NCBI RefSeq assembly: GCF_030936135.1
Contig: NC_082620.1
Span: forward strand, 4,898,001 to 4,962,000
Direction of reading: 5' to 3'
DNA length: 64,000 nt
Source: Gavia stellata
Lineage: Eukaryota > Chordata > Aves > Gaviiformes > Gaviidae
Under the pieces are notes generated by a model. It ran no database searches and was not told the origin of the DNA. It was given only the letters and a program-made list of their open reading frames with translations. The position numbers were made by a program, and so were the translations under genes. Positions 50,105-62,713 of this stretch are shown here, one piece after another (position 1 is the first letter of the stretch; each line of letters begins with the position of its first letter).

Positions 50105-53100
50105 AAGAGAAAGTTAACTGACCTATTTTAAGTAGCTCCAGAAAGCTGAGGCACCAAAAAAAAAATATATATTTGAGGGGTGAGTGCTGTTGGAGCAGTA
50201 ACATGAGGCTAAAGTCACTGCTTGGGCAACATCCCTGATTCTGGTGGAGTAATGCTAGGGATGCTTGTTGCTTTGTCCCTTTGACTTCAGATTGAGATTC
50301 TCTACAACTAGTTTTGTGATTTTGTGGGGCTTTTAAACATTTTTTTCTCACTTAAAAACGCTGACAAAACCATCTATCTAGATAGAACTATGGGTAAGCT
50401 TTAGGAGGGAGGGAGTTTGATCAGAGCAGGGAAGGAAAAACTCCTCTGAAAACAGTAGCTTATGAACTGTCAATTGCTGCTAGCTGACCAGACGTATTCT
50501 CTAATAGTTTGCTCTGTTTCGATCTGTTCTGTGTCGTGGAGGATGGACAGGATTATAATGTAAATGACACAATAGCAGATTTCATATCAATAAAGAGAAG
50601 AGCGCTTTTTTCTGTCCTGACCTATCGACATCTCACTGCATGTACCTTGTCTCAAAGCGTGGAGGAGCTAGCGGGTTTTTAGTACAGATTTTGAAAAAAT
50701 CTTTTCCTTACACTCACTTATGCTATGGCCTTGGAAGAAATCTGGTTAAATGAGAAACAAAACATCAGTGCTTTCTTGCTGAAAATATGGCAATCCTCCT
50801 TTTTATAAAACAGTTATTTCTGCTTGTTCTCTACAGCTGGATGGAGAGGACTTCTCCTCACCAGTTTTCCTTGTCTGTCTGGGATCTTATTTTGAGCATA
50901 CGATGAACCTTGCTAGTCCATTTTGTAGGCAAGTCTGTGTTTCCTTGTTTTTTGAAGGTAAAACACCACTAATCTTCCAGTAACTGGTACAGACCATCTC
51001 TTAATGCAAACAGAGAGAAGTTAATAACACATGAGCCATTGTTTTGTTTCCAAAGACAGACTCAGCTGAAGGGGCTTATACAACTGTGGGACTCTAATTT
51101 GAGCCTTCGGTTTTATGTATTTTTTTTCTGTTTGCATTTGAATGTATTGTAGAAGTAACCAGGCATCAAAACTATGCCCACCCTGCCTGAAGCAGCTTTC
51201 TCCCTGAAATAAGAATCCTTCACCCAGTGGACAAGAGAAGGCTTTGGTAAGAGGAGTTAGAGTAACCGAATTTTACACTACTGAAAATGGGGTTTGAATC
51301 TTTTTCACTCGAGCCTTCCTGTAGATCTTCTCCCCTGGTGATGTGGGTCTACTATTATACCTCTTTACAAGGGAAGCAGCTAAGATGCAAGACTCTTAGC
51401 TTGTCTAGAATATTGCGGTGATTAATTGCATGACTAATTGAAATGCATCTTACAAGGGATGATAGTCTTTTTCTCTTGTGCAGCTAGATGTAGCCCATGG
51501 CAAGTTTTGCTAAATGCAGGCTTTATTCACCTGAGAAGCCAGCTGAGAATGAAGCTAGGTGCAGGAGCGATGTCTGGCACTGTTTCGGTACAAGCAACCT
51601 TGGGCAGGGCAAATGTGGGGAGGAAGATGTGCTTCTGGGGAGCATCTGAGGGTAACTTCCCTAGTCGTGTTGCAGGCATCCTATTGCTCTTTCACCAGCT
51701 TGGGTGTCACAATGTGCATCTCACCTCCTTGGGCAGATAGGAAGGCCAGATAACATGCTGATAATAATCCTGATTTTCACATCTCCCTGCATGCTTTGGT
51801 GGTGCATGGTGAGCATCTCTCAGCATCGAGGATGGGGACAACTTCAGCCAGAGGCGCATGGGACTCTTCTGAAGTTCTCTGGCTGTTGTGGTGAGTGGCT
51901 GACTGAGCAGTAGTGGGCATCAAAATGTAAACCTCCCTAACGTGGCTCAGACGTGAGGAGAAGCTGTGCAGGCAGCAGACCCTGTTTTGACACTTTGCCT
52001 CTTGCTTTGAGGCAAAGATGTACAAATAGGTGCTCTGGCCTTGGAAGAAAGGAAAGGGGCATGTCCAGAAGGAGATTCTATATAGATCCCTCAAAGTCCT
52101 GGTAAAGGAGGAGCCTGAGCTTAACAAGCCAGAAAGGACAGAACTGCTGTGACAGTAAAATCTCAGCTATGAATCAGCCTGGCAGCATCCCCTCTGTCCC
52201 AGCAGCCTGAACTGGGGGGCTACAGGTCAGGAACTTCTTGGTTTGGATAAACTCGTCTTTCCCGGGCCCATCTAGACTACAAAACCAAATTTTTTTTTGG
52301 TTTTTGGACTGACATGCTAGAGTAGACATGAGGCTACTGACGGCTGTGGCTCTGGGTTTATGATCTATGGCTAACGCTTGCGCATTGCTTGGTTAATGAG
52401 TCACGGGTGCTTACGTGTGCCTTAGTCCTCCGAAATCTGCAATGCACTGGACTCTGCCCAGGCCTCTCCCAAGGTACTGAATCAGCAGAACCCCTGCGTG
52501 GTCTGGTGTTCTTAGCTTGTACTGACTGCAGCAGAGCGGAGCCAGGGAGGAAAAGGGGTAGCCTTGCTTCCAGGAGCTACAGCAGCTTTGCAGCCTTGGA
52601 TGGGGCTATCCACCATGCTTTACTGGTTTGCACAACTCGCTGCTGGAAAGGACTTTTGGCTGTGGCGTGTCTAGCCAAAAATTAATGGCGCTTACGTAGA
52701 TGTGGTAGCTAGCTCAGCTGCTAGTAGAACTGTGAGCTGTTTGCGTAAGCTCCAAAAAGACAACTCCTTCAAGACCTATATGGGGAGAACCAGCTTGATG
52801 GTATTTGGCCAATGACCGCAGAGCAGTTTTAACAGAATACTTTTCCTTCTGCTTTAACCTTTGGGTGATGAAGTTCACTGTGTGTGTTTTATATAAGTTA
52901 GATAAGATATGGGGAGGGAATTGTGTAAGGGAAGGGAAGGGATAATCCGCAGCAAGTTCAGTGTATGAAATATGAAGGTGCGTCTGCTTTCTTGGTAACA
53001 CAAGTGCTAGGTGCTCTTCTGCCAGTGAGACTGGACTACCTTAAAGAGCTTGCAGTCAAAGTTAAGATGTAGCTGCTGGACATCTCTGATCTCATTTGAG

Positions 53101-54179
53101 AGAGAAGAGGGGAGAAAGGTAATGAAAGCTTTGTTAAATATTGTTACTACAAGGGGAAGAACAGAATTTGCTAGAATGCAGAAAGCAGAGGGCTTCTTTT
53201 GCTAGTCTTCATGTAAAAAGAAAAATGAGATCTGAAAGAAGGGAAGAAGTTGCACTGAATCTGGCTAAGAATGTATTGTTATCTTGGCTGTGGATGAAGA
53301 CGTAAGTCTGGTGTACTGTGTGTGCGTGTTTCTCACTGCACAGTCTGCAGAGAAATTCAGTGAGTGATGTGTATATTAATTCCATGGTTTTATCTTGTTT
53401 CGATGTGGGGATTTAACATTGCTTAAGCCAGCGATATTAGCCAGGGTCAGTGATATCCCAAATGAAGATTCACTTGGGTGAGATGTGGTAGATCTAAAGT
53501 ATGATATCTTTTTAAGGAATGGGAGGAGACGGTTGCTCTAGATTTTCTTCATAGTATCCTTAACTGTACCATGTTTTATGGAATTTTTGTGTCTGTATTT
53601 CTTGGAGTAGGTGACTGAGTGACAGACATAGCCGTCCTGCAGATCTCAGTAATGTAATAACCTGAACTCCTTCTTGAATTTTCCCTGTTATATTTGAGAG
53701 CTTTTGTGCTTCTCGGAGCGCAAGAAAGTTTGTGGAAAGAAGCTACTGAGAGCAGATCTGGCTTCCATCTGCAACATGATCCCATGTGCTGCTGCTTTTT
53801 CACTTGTCACCTGCAATAAGACAAAAATAGCCTGTTACCCAAGTGGCTGTGTCCCTCCGAGCTGAGTAACTAGCTGAAAATCAGTAGGGTTAGGAATGCA
53901 GCTGTCCTACAGGTAGAAATGCCCTGTCATTTACCTCTCTTGCCTTGTTTTTGCCTGTCTTAGTGTGTCTTACAGAAATTCCTAGCGCTGTCTATTCTTT
54001 TCTTCTAGTTCTGCTTAGTTTTAGACAGCCTGTGACTCACTGCAAAGGTATTGTCCCACTCCCTTGTGAGCTGCGAGGCTGGCCTGCAGGAGTGCTGGCA
54101 GTACGTGGGGTGGAGTCCTGGCTGTATCGAGAAAGCCGGAACTGTCTGAATTTGTAGTGAGTCTGAATTATGAAGCAGG

Positions 54180-54326
54180 TGTCTGCATCGCCCCGGAGCC
54201 TGCGCTCAGCTCGCCTGCGGTGCATCAGGCTTAGCCGCAGGAAGCTGGGGTCACTTGGGAGCTGAGATGGACTTCGGGTACCGCTGCCAGCTGGATCACC
54301 TCCTGCCGCAGAACTGTAAGAAACTG
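54180..54326 (+). other. GC-rich, coding-like mini-exon candidate
   Basis: A sharply bounded CpG-rich patch (about nine CpGs in 115 bases) sits in CpG-poor intron. At 54267 an ATG in strong Kozak context (GAGATGG) opens a frame starting MDFGYRCQLDHLLPQNCKKL. Nearly every codon in it ends in G or C, as in real avian exons. Donors follow at ACT|GTAAGA (54316) and CTG|GTAAAT (54327); unspliced, the frame ends after 26 codons. It could be an alternative first exon of the miR-34a host transcript or the start of an unknown gene. I recognise no family. Confidence 0.35.
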
Positions 54327-55007
54327 GTAAATATCTTTCCTATCTAGGGTCGTGTCAGTACATCTCATAAGGAAAGCTTCTGCTGTACGACCAATAAAAA
54401 AAGCAAACGGGAGTTATTAAGCAGCTTATGTCCTGTATTTGGGGAATTAAGGATGCTACAGGGAGTTTGGAGGAGATGGAAGTGCCAGGAAAAGTACGAT
54501 AATAACAATGCGCAATAAGCATTGCCAAGAGTCATAGCCTAGAACCATTTTCTGGTTGACTTGGTGGCGTATCACAGAAGTTGTAGTAGAAGATGGGATA
54601 ATACAGCACTAGTCTGAAAACTTTTTGGGAGACTAACCCAAAACCCAGGACTTGTACCAAATCACAGTCAGGATTTATCAAATGTATTCTTATAAAAAGG
54701 GAAACCTGCCTGTAAGGTTGTAAGTCAGGAAAACTGACTGTATTTGGAGAAGCAAGACACTTCCTCTACTACCTGAAGGTTCATAAGAGGAAAGACTGAC
54801 ACCCTCTTTGGGAGAAAGAAGAGAATTTGGTCTTGCTTTGTAATCACCACTAGTGGTTTGGTGTAGCTTTAAGATCATTTTTCTCTGGGATGCCAGTTCA
54901 CCCCAGTAAGTGTAATAGACTCAGCTAGACATTGCTTCTAATTCTATGGTTTAGAAATAGACAGGTTGATTAAACCAGCCTGTATAAAAGACATTGAGCA
55001 TCCTGAT

Positions 55008-55092
55008 CTAGTTTTGAAGGTAGCCTCGTTTAAAATAGGCAGTTGAACTAGCTGATCACCAGGAGTCTCTTCCAACCTAAATCTTTCTGAGG
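55008..55092 (+). mobile_element. Diverged CR1 LINE 3' fragment
   Basis: The plus strand has GCAGTTGAACTAGCTGATCACC followed by GTCTCTTCCAACCTAAATC and TTCTGAGG. This follows the CR1 tail 'ggattggactagatgatctcc...ggtcccttccaacc...attctg' with many substitutions. It is older than the copies at 15941 and 43612. Confidence 0.65.
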
Positions 55093-58000
55093 TTTGAAAA
55101 CTGTCACTTCATCTTTTTCATTCAAGCTTTCTCCTCTTGCTGAGTTTCACCCACAGATTTCACAGATGAAAATTCAGCTTTGTTTTGCCTTAAAACAGGA
55201 AGTATTTGAAGCCTCCAGTGACAGAGGATCTGTTTGCTTCAGGCTTCCAGCAGGAGTGGTTCGAATCTTTAGAGAAACTTTGTGTAGTTCTTCAGATACT
55301 AGCTCAAGGCTTGTGCCTAGGTCGTCAGAGCTTAAAACTCCACTTGTTGACAATAGGAGGATGACACAGTGCTGGGAATGAACTTGAAATAAATGTGCTT
55401 GATTAAATGAAGCTTATGGTGTCACATATTTCAGTGATGAGAAAGTGATTGCTGCAGATCTTACCTGACAGGACTTCTTACCTTTCATGGAATGCAGTAT
55501 TTCCGTAACAGGAGAGTATTTGCATCTTCCCCACCCATCAGCTTGTTGGTTTATAGTAGTGATTTCTTTATAGGCGAATTCCTTGTACTGTTAGGTGATC
55601 CACCAAACAACTTCTTCCTGTTGCTTTGTCACCCACACAGTAACAGCAAGATTAGGCACAGACTTGCATCTTAACCTAGCACAGGATCGATGTGAGTTGC
55701 TGTGATTTGTGCAGACTGGGTCCCTCTCTACAGGAAAAGCACCCCAAAACCCAGTGTGAAGTGAAACAGGTCATATGTTATCTCTTCTCTAAAGGGAAAA
55801 TTGTCTTTTTGGGGCAAACTCTGAGCCCTTAACTGGCAAATTCAACTACATGTGTGTGACCATGTAAACTTCCAGTGGCACCTCTGGCCTTTAAAATGTG
55901 CTCAGGGATCCTAACACACACAGTGCTGTCATTGTTGGGTTTGGTCAAATTCCCTAAAGCAGAATGCTGTCCATAAATGCACAATCACACTAAATTTGCC
56001 AGGTACTTGAACTAAAGAGAGGAGAAAACGATTTGCTGTTAGACAAGCTGCTGAAACAGAAAAGTTGCTCAGCTTATTGGCCAGCACATTTGCACAGGTC
56101 TCTTCTAACACTAATCTAGTTTAAAGTTGTTTGTTTTCCCCGTAAGTCTGCAAAGCTGTTCAAGTCAGTCATCGCTAGAAATAAAGCTTCTGACCATCTA
56201 GAAATAAGAGCAAACTCAAGAGCTGGATAACTTTCTTCAGTATTGCAAATGCTTGTTTTTCCTGCAGCCACTGCAGTAAGTAATGAGAGTTAAATGATTC
56301 TATCTCTCTGCAGAGGGGATGCTTTTCTGTCCCTTAGTTTTTGCTGCATAGCTTTCAAACTGGGCTTGTAAAACTCGAAGGAACCTTGCCTGATTGCCAG
56401 ATTGTTTGGATTCCACATGATGGTAAATCCTATTCACATCTGTGGAGGAGGCTTGTGGATTTATTATTTGTGGGGAAAAACAGACTCATGTCTATTGTCC
56501 CAGACTCATGTAATTAAAAGCTTTTCAGTTGCAGTTTATATGTTCTCTCCAGATACATCAATAGGAAGGGTGGAGAAGGATGCTCCTACGTATCTGCCTG
56601 TGATGAGATTTCATTTATACTTAATACCATGAAGATTTTCTTTCCATATTAAGGAAAGATTATGTTTTTCTAAGATGACTCTGCATTGAATTTGGAGAAA
56701 GAATTAATATCTTGTCTCATGCCACACAGTTGTTAATGTTGGTGCAGAATAAACTCTTTAGGGGTAGGGATGCATTCTTCTACTATATCACTGTACTGTG
56801 CCTAGTACAGCAGTCCCCATTCAGTTGACATCTTGGATTGTACCGTAAAAAGCATGAGCTGCACTAATGTAGTAGATATTGTCTAGATTTATTGAGTTCT
56901 TTGGCTGCCAGGAACAGGACTGAATGGATTAGATCCAATTGAGACATACATTTGCATCTAAGATGCTGGCCCCTCGCAGCTGAAGGCTTGAGCAGATTTG
57001 TCTGGACCAGCTGAGTGGCATGCTGCTCTCCCTCTGTTCTACCTCTGGGTGTTGGGCACTTATTTATGTTTTTGTGGTCTGTCCTTCCTGTAAGGCTTGA
57101 ATACAAGGGGGTTTTGCTGCTCCATGTTCTCCTGGACTGTGAAACAGTTTCACTGGATGACTTTTTTCCTCCTTTCCTAAAGCACTAGGAATTCTTATAG
57201 GTAGCAAGCAGCAGCAGGGAGGTAAAATGATTTGAAAAATTAAAAGCAGGATCATTATCCTGCTGCATAGATACAAGGTTGTTCCCCAGAGCATCTCTTC
57301 CCTGGCCCTGTCGTGCTTAATTTTTAGTGGCTCAAAGGAGAGGTTGACAGTTCCCAAAACAGCAATTCTGCAGTCTCGTATGTCCCCGGAGGAGGATGAA
57401 AGATGAAGTAGTATCTTCCTCTTCTGTACCAGATTGTTTTGCTCTCCTATAGCTGTGCTTGTCCCTGACCTGTTAATTGCCTTTGAGATAGTCTGGTTTG
57501 TTCTGATCCTGATGGGAAATGTTGGAGGGATGATTAGGTCATTGTTTAAACAAGACAGCCAGTTCCAGAGTGGGACACGTTTTCAGGGCAAGAAGGTGGG
57601 TACTGTTGTGATGTCTTGATTTTGATGTTTTGGAATTGTTTGCTTTTTTCCTCAGGGTGAGAAGGTTACAGTCAAGAAGTGATTTGTTAATTGATGCTGT
57701 CTCCTGGGACACAGGGAACGGAGCCCTTGTTCAGTTATCACAATGTTTGGTGGGTATTATTGTTCTCTTGTGCTGGTTTGATTGGCGTGCAGTTACAGCA
57801 CTTCATTTCACCTTTGTCAGTCTCCTTTGATATTATATAGAGGGCACGAGCTTTTTCCATCACCTGCACTGTCATCCTGTACAGTAGAAGCCCCTGAACT
57901 TTCTCAAGACTCTTGGAATAAACCAAACAGGTTTGTCTTGGGTTACTGTATGTCTTTGGAGATAACATATGCTCCCAAATGCTGGCCATTCTGAAGAGCC

Positions 58001-58962
58001 GGTGATAGCCCAGAATTTGGGGTTTTAACATCTACTTTTCAGTTTGAAGTGTTTCCAGTTCTTGCCTTTCAGTTGGTGCTCGTGTCTGTCTTTGCAGGAC
58101 GGCAGGTTTCTGATACTTGTTGGAAGGTGAAATATAGTTTCACTGTGAGCAAAATGGGGTGAGAGCAAGAAAGAATTCAGTCTTAGCTCTCTCTGTCTTG
58201 CTATCCAAACACAAACCAAATTCCTGTGTTTTTTGAATTGGTAACCTGGCGCATTAGAAGGGGGACTAGAAGGCTTGGATGTCTCAGAATATACAGATGT
58301 AGTGTTGCCAGTGGATCACTGAAAGAAATTAGAGGCCAGTGAGCTTCTAGTTATGCAGCATGTTTTAACTTTATACTCAAGTGTTGCTCAAGAGGCCCTA
58401 GAGTAATAACTTGCTTTTGAGGCTGTGATGCAAGAGTTAAGGAATTGCTTTGCCCTGAAGGTTGTCTTCTCATATGTTCATGTGTTTCCAGGAACTGAGG
58501 ATTGCAGGAATGCTAGATAACACCGTGTCTTGAGTATCTCAGGCTGTTCCACATGTATAATAGGAAAGTCAAATGGCTTTAGTACAAGTAAGTATTGGTC
58601 CCTTTTTCATTTGTTTTGCAGATGATTGTGTTCCCAGTGAGTTCTCTTTCTGTCTAATGCAACTTATGCGTGACCTAAGAGCAGAGATGTGCAGTCAAGT
58701 GAACCCACCAAGAGTTTTGTGTCTTGAACTATTAAGCATCTGGAAACACTTTATTGTTCCATTGTCTTGCCTGAATGGTGTTGTGTGAAACGGGAACTCA
58801 TTGAGATAAATATGGATTGCAGACAAGTAAGCTGGGTTTATCTTATTAATATTTGTAATTCTTAGAGGCCTTAACCAAGATTGGGGGTAAGCTTGAACAG
58901 CTTGAAAGGTGTTTTCTTTAGTACTGCTGCAGTTGCTTCATTGACTCTTTGTTTGTCCCCAG

Positions 58963-59033
58963 ACTCTTGCCTTCTGTGAATGAGAAGAGAGGAGGAGCTC
59001 AAACAACCTGCCCTAATTTCCCTCCTTGCGTGA
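58963..59033 (+). other. MIR34AHG: 5' part of the pri-miR-34a exon
   Basis: A good 3' splice site, with pyrimidine-rich GACTCTTTGTTTGTCCCC before AG at 58961-58962, lies 71 bases upstream of the hairpin base. In mammals miR-34a sits in the second exon of its host RNA, so this is likely the start of that exon. The 3' end of the exon is not clear; AATAAA at 62714-62719 is one candidate poly(A) signal. Confidence 0.6.
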
Positions 59034-59054
59034 TGCCATCTGTGAGTGTTTCTT

Positions 59055-59076
59055 TGGCAGTGTCTTAGCTGGTTGT
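59055..59076 (+). ncRNA. MIR34A: mature miR-34a-5p
   Basis: Twenty-two bases identical to the known vertebrate guide strand, as far as I can recall it. The seed (bases 2-8) is GGCAGTG. Located on the 5' arm of the hairpin. Confidence 0.97.
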
Positions 59077-59097
59077 TGTGAACAATAGTCAAGGAAG

Positions 59098-59119
59098 CAA
59101 TCAGCAAGTATACTGCCCT
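59098..59119 (+). ncRNA. MIR34A: mature miR-34a-3p (star strand)
   Basis: Twenty-two bases on the 3' arm, starting CAATCAGCAAG and ending CTGCCCT. They pair with the guide strand with the usual 3' offset. It is normally the minor product. Confidence 0.93.
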
Positions 59120-59505
59120 AGAAGTGCTACACATTGTTGGGCCTGCCTCATATCTCCATGGCTTGAGAGGTGCATACTTCTGTATGCCTTTTTTTCCAGA
59201 CATGAACATAATTGCACCAATTACAGGGGGTTGTGAAACTTCATGAATTGACTATAAAAGTTCTGCACTCAGAAGATAAAGGGTGGCCAGAAGGGAGTAT
59301 GGTATCCTTCTGTTGCAAATCTTCTGAAACGTCATCTCTGCCTTCACAGGACATTTGTCATGAGACAGATGTTTTGAGCTAGTACATCAGATTTCCTGAT
59401 AAAATACTACTTTCCTATGGCTTTTTGCTTTCAGGTTTTTTCCTCTTTGTGGAGCCAAAGATGACCATCAGTTCCAGGCTTTTTGGGGAGAAACAGGGTG
59501 TGTTG

Positions 59506-59641
59506 TTATAAGGAATGGGAACGGCTAAAAAGTATCATTCAAAGATCGCTACGGAGAGTACCTCTTTGTATTCTGCATAAATGCCCTTTCTAGTGCCCTT
59601 TCCCAAAGTGCCACTGCTCCATACTTGAGTGTGAGTTGGGT
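59506..59641 (+). repeat. Local direct duplication, copy 1
   Basis: It shares with 60574-60711 a colinear series of long matching stretches: GGCTAAAAA, TATCATT, CCTCTTTGTATTCTG, TGCCCTTTCCCAAAGTGCCA and GCTCCATACTTGAGT. Copy 1 has an extra TGCCCTTTCTAG-type insertion before the TGCCCTTTCCC block. It matches no repeat family that I know. Confidence 0.88.
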
Positions 59642-60573
59642 GTTGGCTGAATGGAACTAATGCAATGACTGGAATGTGGTTGGGGTGACAAACATGTGGG
59701 GCTTGACCTGTCTCACTTAGCATGTAATTCCTGAGCAACTTCACCTGTGTTAATCAAGTCAGTGAGTTTGAATTCCAGCTTGTAAAATAATGTTCTGCCC
59801 TTCAAGTTTCCTGTACATAACTTTGCAGTAGTGCTTAAACCAGGATGGCTAGTAGTGACTGACCATCCCATTATTTTCTGCAAATACATGGGCACTGTAT
59901 TTCAAATAGTTCTGTTAAATGTGCTCTTTGCTACCTGGGCAAGAAGCATGAGGCAAACAGCATTGTTGAATGCCAAGCGGTGTTCTGGAGTCCTGCATCA
60001 GGAATCTGACCGCAGCTGATCCCTTAGTTGGATGAATGATAGTGGCTGTGCCAGGACCCGAGCGTCAGCACCCACGCATGGAGGGAGAATCTGTACATTG
60101 TTTAACACAAATATTTTACGTCTGCCTTCAAAGAAGGAGGGTGAGGGGTATGATATGGTGTTTTATTGCCCATTTTCAAGGTCATATTTGGATTCTGGAC
60201 TGTAGATGTTGAGTGTCCTTGTGTCAATGAAAGAAAAAGTCTTCTGGGCTCTGCTGCACCCTTTCCCTTGAGCGGAATTCTCTTTGCTGCTTTGGACTTC
60301 ATCTCTTTCAAATAACTTGTGTAAAATAACTTGAGTGAGGCTTCTAGCTCAGTAACCAGGGAAGCAGACATGCTTCATGACTTTTTCTACTTGAGGGTCT
60401 CATTATTAGCTTTTATATTCCTGTCTCATCTGTGTTAAAATTACAGGCTGTAGGCAGATCTTCCTGTTGCAAAGTACAGTGTATATCTCCAGTAAAAGCT
60501 ACACCCCCAAAATACTACTATTTGGCCTATTTTCCTACTACTAAATACAAGAGATGCAGTCCATACGTTTTTA

Positions 60574-60711
60574 TTATAGGTGATGAGAATGGCTAAAAAA
60601 ATATCATTGAAAGATTGCCACGAAGATCACTACGAAGAGTGCCTCTTTGTATTCTGTGCAAGTGCCCTTTCCCAAAGTGCCACCGCTCCATACTTGAGTC
60701 TGAGCTGGGTG
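60574..60711 (+). repeat. Local direct duplication, copy 2
   Basis: The partner of 59506-59641, about 1.07 kb downstream in the same orientation. It has its own internal 12-base near-tandem (GATTGCCACGAA and GATCACTACGAA) absent from copy 1, and lacks the copy 1 insertion. A 64-codon frame crossing it is not a known protein. Confidence 0.88.
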
Positions 60712-62713
60712 GCCTTAAGACTGTGTCTTAAATGTAATATTTGTTTTTGTTCATGGCATACTGTTTCATTATGAATGTACAATATTAATACCTTTATTTT
60801 TCTCCATGCAGCCACAGCATGAAGGAATATCCCATATTAATCTCCTAATTTAAATTTGAAATTAAAAACTATCACAACACTTGGAGCATACTTTAATTCA
60901 TTGACTGTGCTGGCTTGATTCCAGTGGTGTAACTAATTACATTCTGCCTGTGGAAAATTCTTTTTGCTTGTGGCTTTTTTGAGAGCTGCTGGCTTGAATT
61001 CTTGTGCGATCTCTGCAGCCTGACTACGCATTTTTGATGCTAATGGAAAACTGCTTAAAATGACTAAGCATATCTCCGTGATGACAGAAAAGCCATTGTG
61101 CTTGCTAAACAGATCCAGAATAGTGCTCTGCTGGTAGGTGATGAGTGTGTCCTGTTTCAGCAGTTGTGTACACACACTCCGCTCTGCGGTTCTAGTGCAC
61201 AGGAGATGGAACACAAAAGACTGTGTAAATCCCAGGCTCATCTTGATCCAGGAGGTTTTTACACGGCCGCGCTTGCCTCAGGGCCATTCTTCCATCCCAG
61301 TGCTGAGCCTGCCAACAGTTGAAATGTTGTTACTCTAACAGTTGCCTGTCATGTTGGTCTGGTTAAAGACGATAAGGGGAGTGCGTATTTCAGTCTCTTA
61401 AGAATCACGGGGAGCCAGGTTGGAATAGCAGCTAACATGCCAAAGTTATACTCGGACACTGAAAGCAGACCTGCCTGCCTTGGAGAGTGTACTTCCATGT
61501 TACTGTTGAACAACAGAGGGATGGGAAGCAGGAGGATGGTGGGTATTAACCCAGAAGGAGCAGCAGCAGAGAAAGTCACAGTATTTGGTCTTACGTAATC
61601 AAGATAAAATAGGAATTCATACAGCATTTGTTAATTCCAGAGGACTTAGAATGAATTTAAACTAACTAGTTGCAGTGCTTATTTTCAGGTAGTGTAATAG
61701 CATGAGGGCAGCTTCAGTAGTACTTCACCGATGTTAGCTTTCATTGTGTGATACATCTGTTGCCTGGTGGACCGTGGGGTTATTGGTATTAACCTTCCTT
61801 CGTATAGGGGTTAAATTGAAACAGGAGGCTGTTGTCTTAGTTGTGACTGTCTTACCGCTGCGGGAGTTTCTTGTACTCAGTGCAGGTCACATCGTTCTGC
61901 ACCCATATCTCCCTTCACTGAGCTTAGTAAAATGCTGCAGGTGATAGACAAGTACGTGCCCTAGCAGAGATGTGTGTAAGAGGGAGCTGTTCCATGTATT
62001 AGCTTCACTAGCCTAGCATCTACCTTTTCCATGGCATCCAATACTTTTTTTTAGCCAGTAGAGGCTCAGTCCTTGCTTTGTTTAGATGCCCGGGGAGAGA
62101 AGAAAGAAGCGTGTACCTAATTCTGTGTAGCTAGTATAAATTCTGTAGTATAACATTATTACCTGTGTGGTTGAGTGAGTCCTGTTCTCCATGGGCTATA
62201 CCCCAAGTTCCTCTAAGCATGCCTGGATCTGCCATTTGGGGGAAGAGTTCTCCTATATCCATGTTAAGCATATTCCTTCCAACAAGATCACCTGTGCAGA
62301 GCCCTAGACAGACAGGCCTGAGTGGATGAAAGATGCTGGTTCAGTGCACTTTACCTCTAAGCACCATTTTATCCTCTGCTTCATGGGATGCAGATGGAGG
62401 TGAAGGCTTTTCTACGTACGCCTTATTGCCAGCCAGAAAACTATAAAACTTTGCTTTGTAATTTCCCACACAAAGGAGAGTCAGGGAAAACAGTACATAT
62501 CCTTTATAGCTCCAAATTACTGTATTGGCTCTATGCACCTCTACATGTATTGCCATTCTGCTTCCAGAAAGTCTGTTCTCTGTATGTAACATGGCCGCCC
62601 GCTGTGCCCAACTTCCAGCATTGCGCTTTGCATGCAAATGTCAGATTCCTCCTAGTTGACTCGGTAGTACCTAGTTGTACTTGTTAGAGCTGTCTTGACC
62701 CCAGTGTTTGCCA

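Larger units (their letters stand above)
48121..58962 (+). other. MIR34AHG: Putative miR-34a host-gene intron 1
   Basis: From the donor GTAAGT at 48121 to the acceptor TTTGTCCCCAG at 58962, about 10.8 kb. It contains a poly-C run at 50093-50104, a CR1 fragment near 55008-55092 and a GC-rich exon-like patch at 54180-54326. No protein gene is supported in the rest. The human counterpart is longer (about 30 kb from promoter to hairpin), so this would be a compact avian version. Confidence 0.6.
59034..59144 (+). ncRNA. MIR34A: MIR34A precursor (pre-miR-34a hairpin)
   Basis: The ~110-base hairpin matches the vertebrate miR-34a precursor almost base for base, with differences mainly in the loop (AACAATAGTCAAGG) and basal stem. 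Mature miR-34a-5p occupies 59055-59076 and starts TGGCAGTGTCTTAGC, giving the seed GGCAGUG. The star or 3p strand occupies 59098-59119 (CAATCAGCAAGTATACTGCC). miR-34a is a p53-induced microRNA that represses cell-cycle and survival mRNAs such as those of CDK4/6, MET, BCL2 and SIRT1. It is processed by Drosha and Dicer from a spliced RNA starting near 47960. Strand and neighbours fit the H6PD - MIR34A - GPR157 order seen in vertebrates. Confidence 0.98.

Noticed and set aside
60580..60774. 64-codon frame across duplication copy 2
   Set aside because: Copy 1 carries indels that break the same frame, so the duplicated unit is not under coding constraint.
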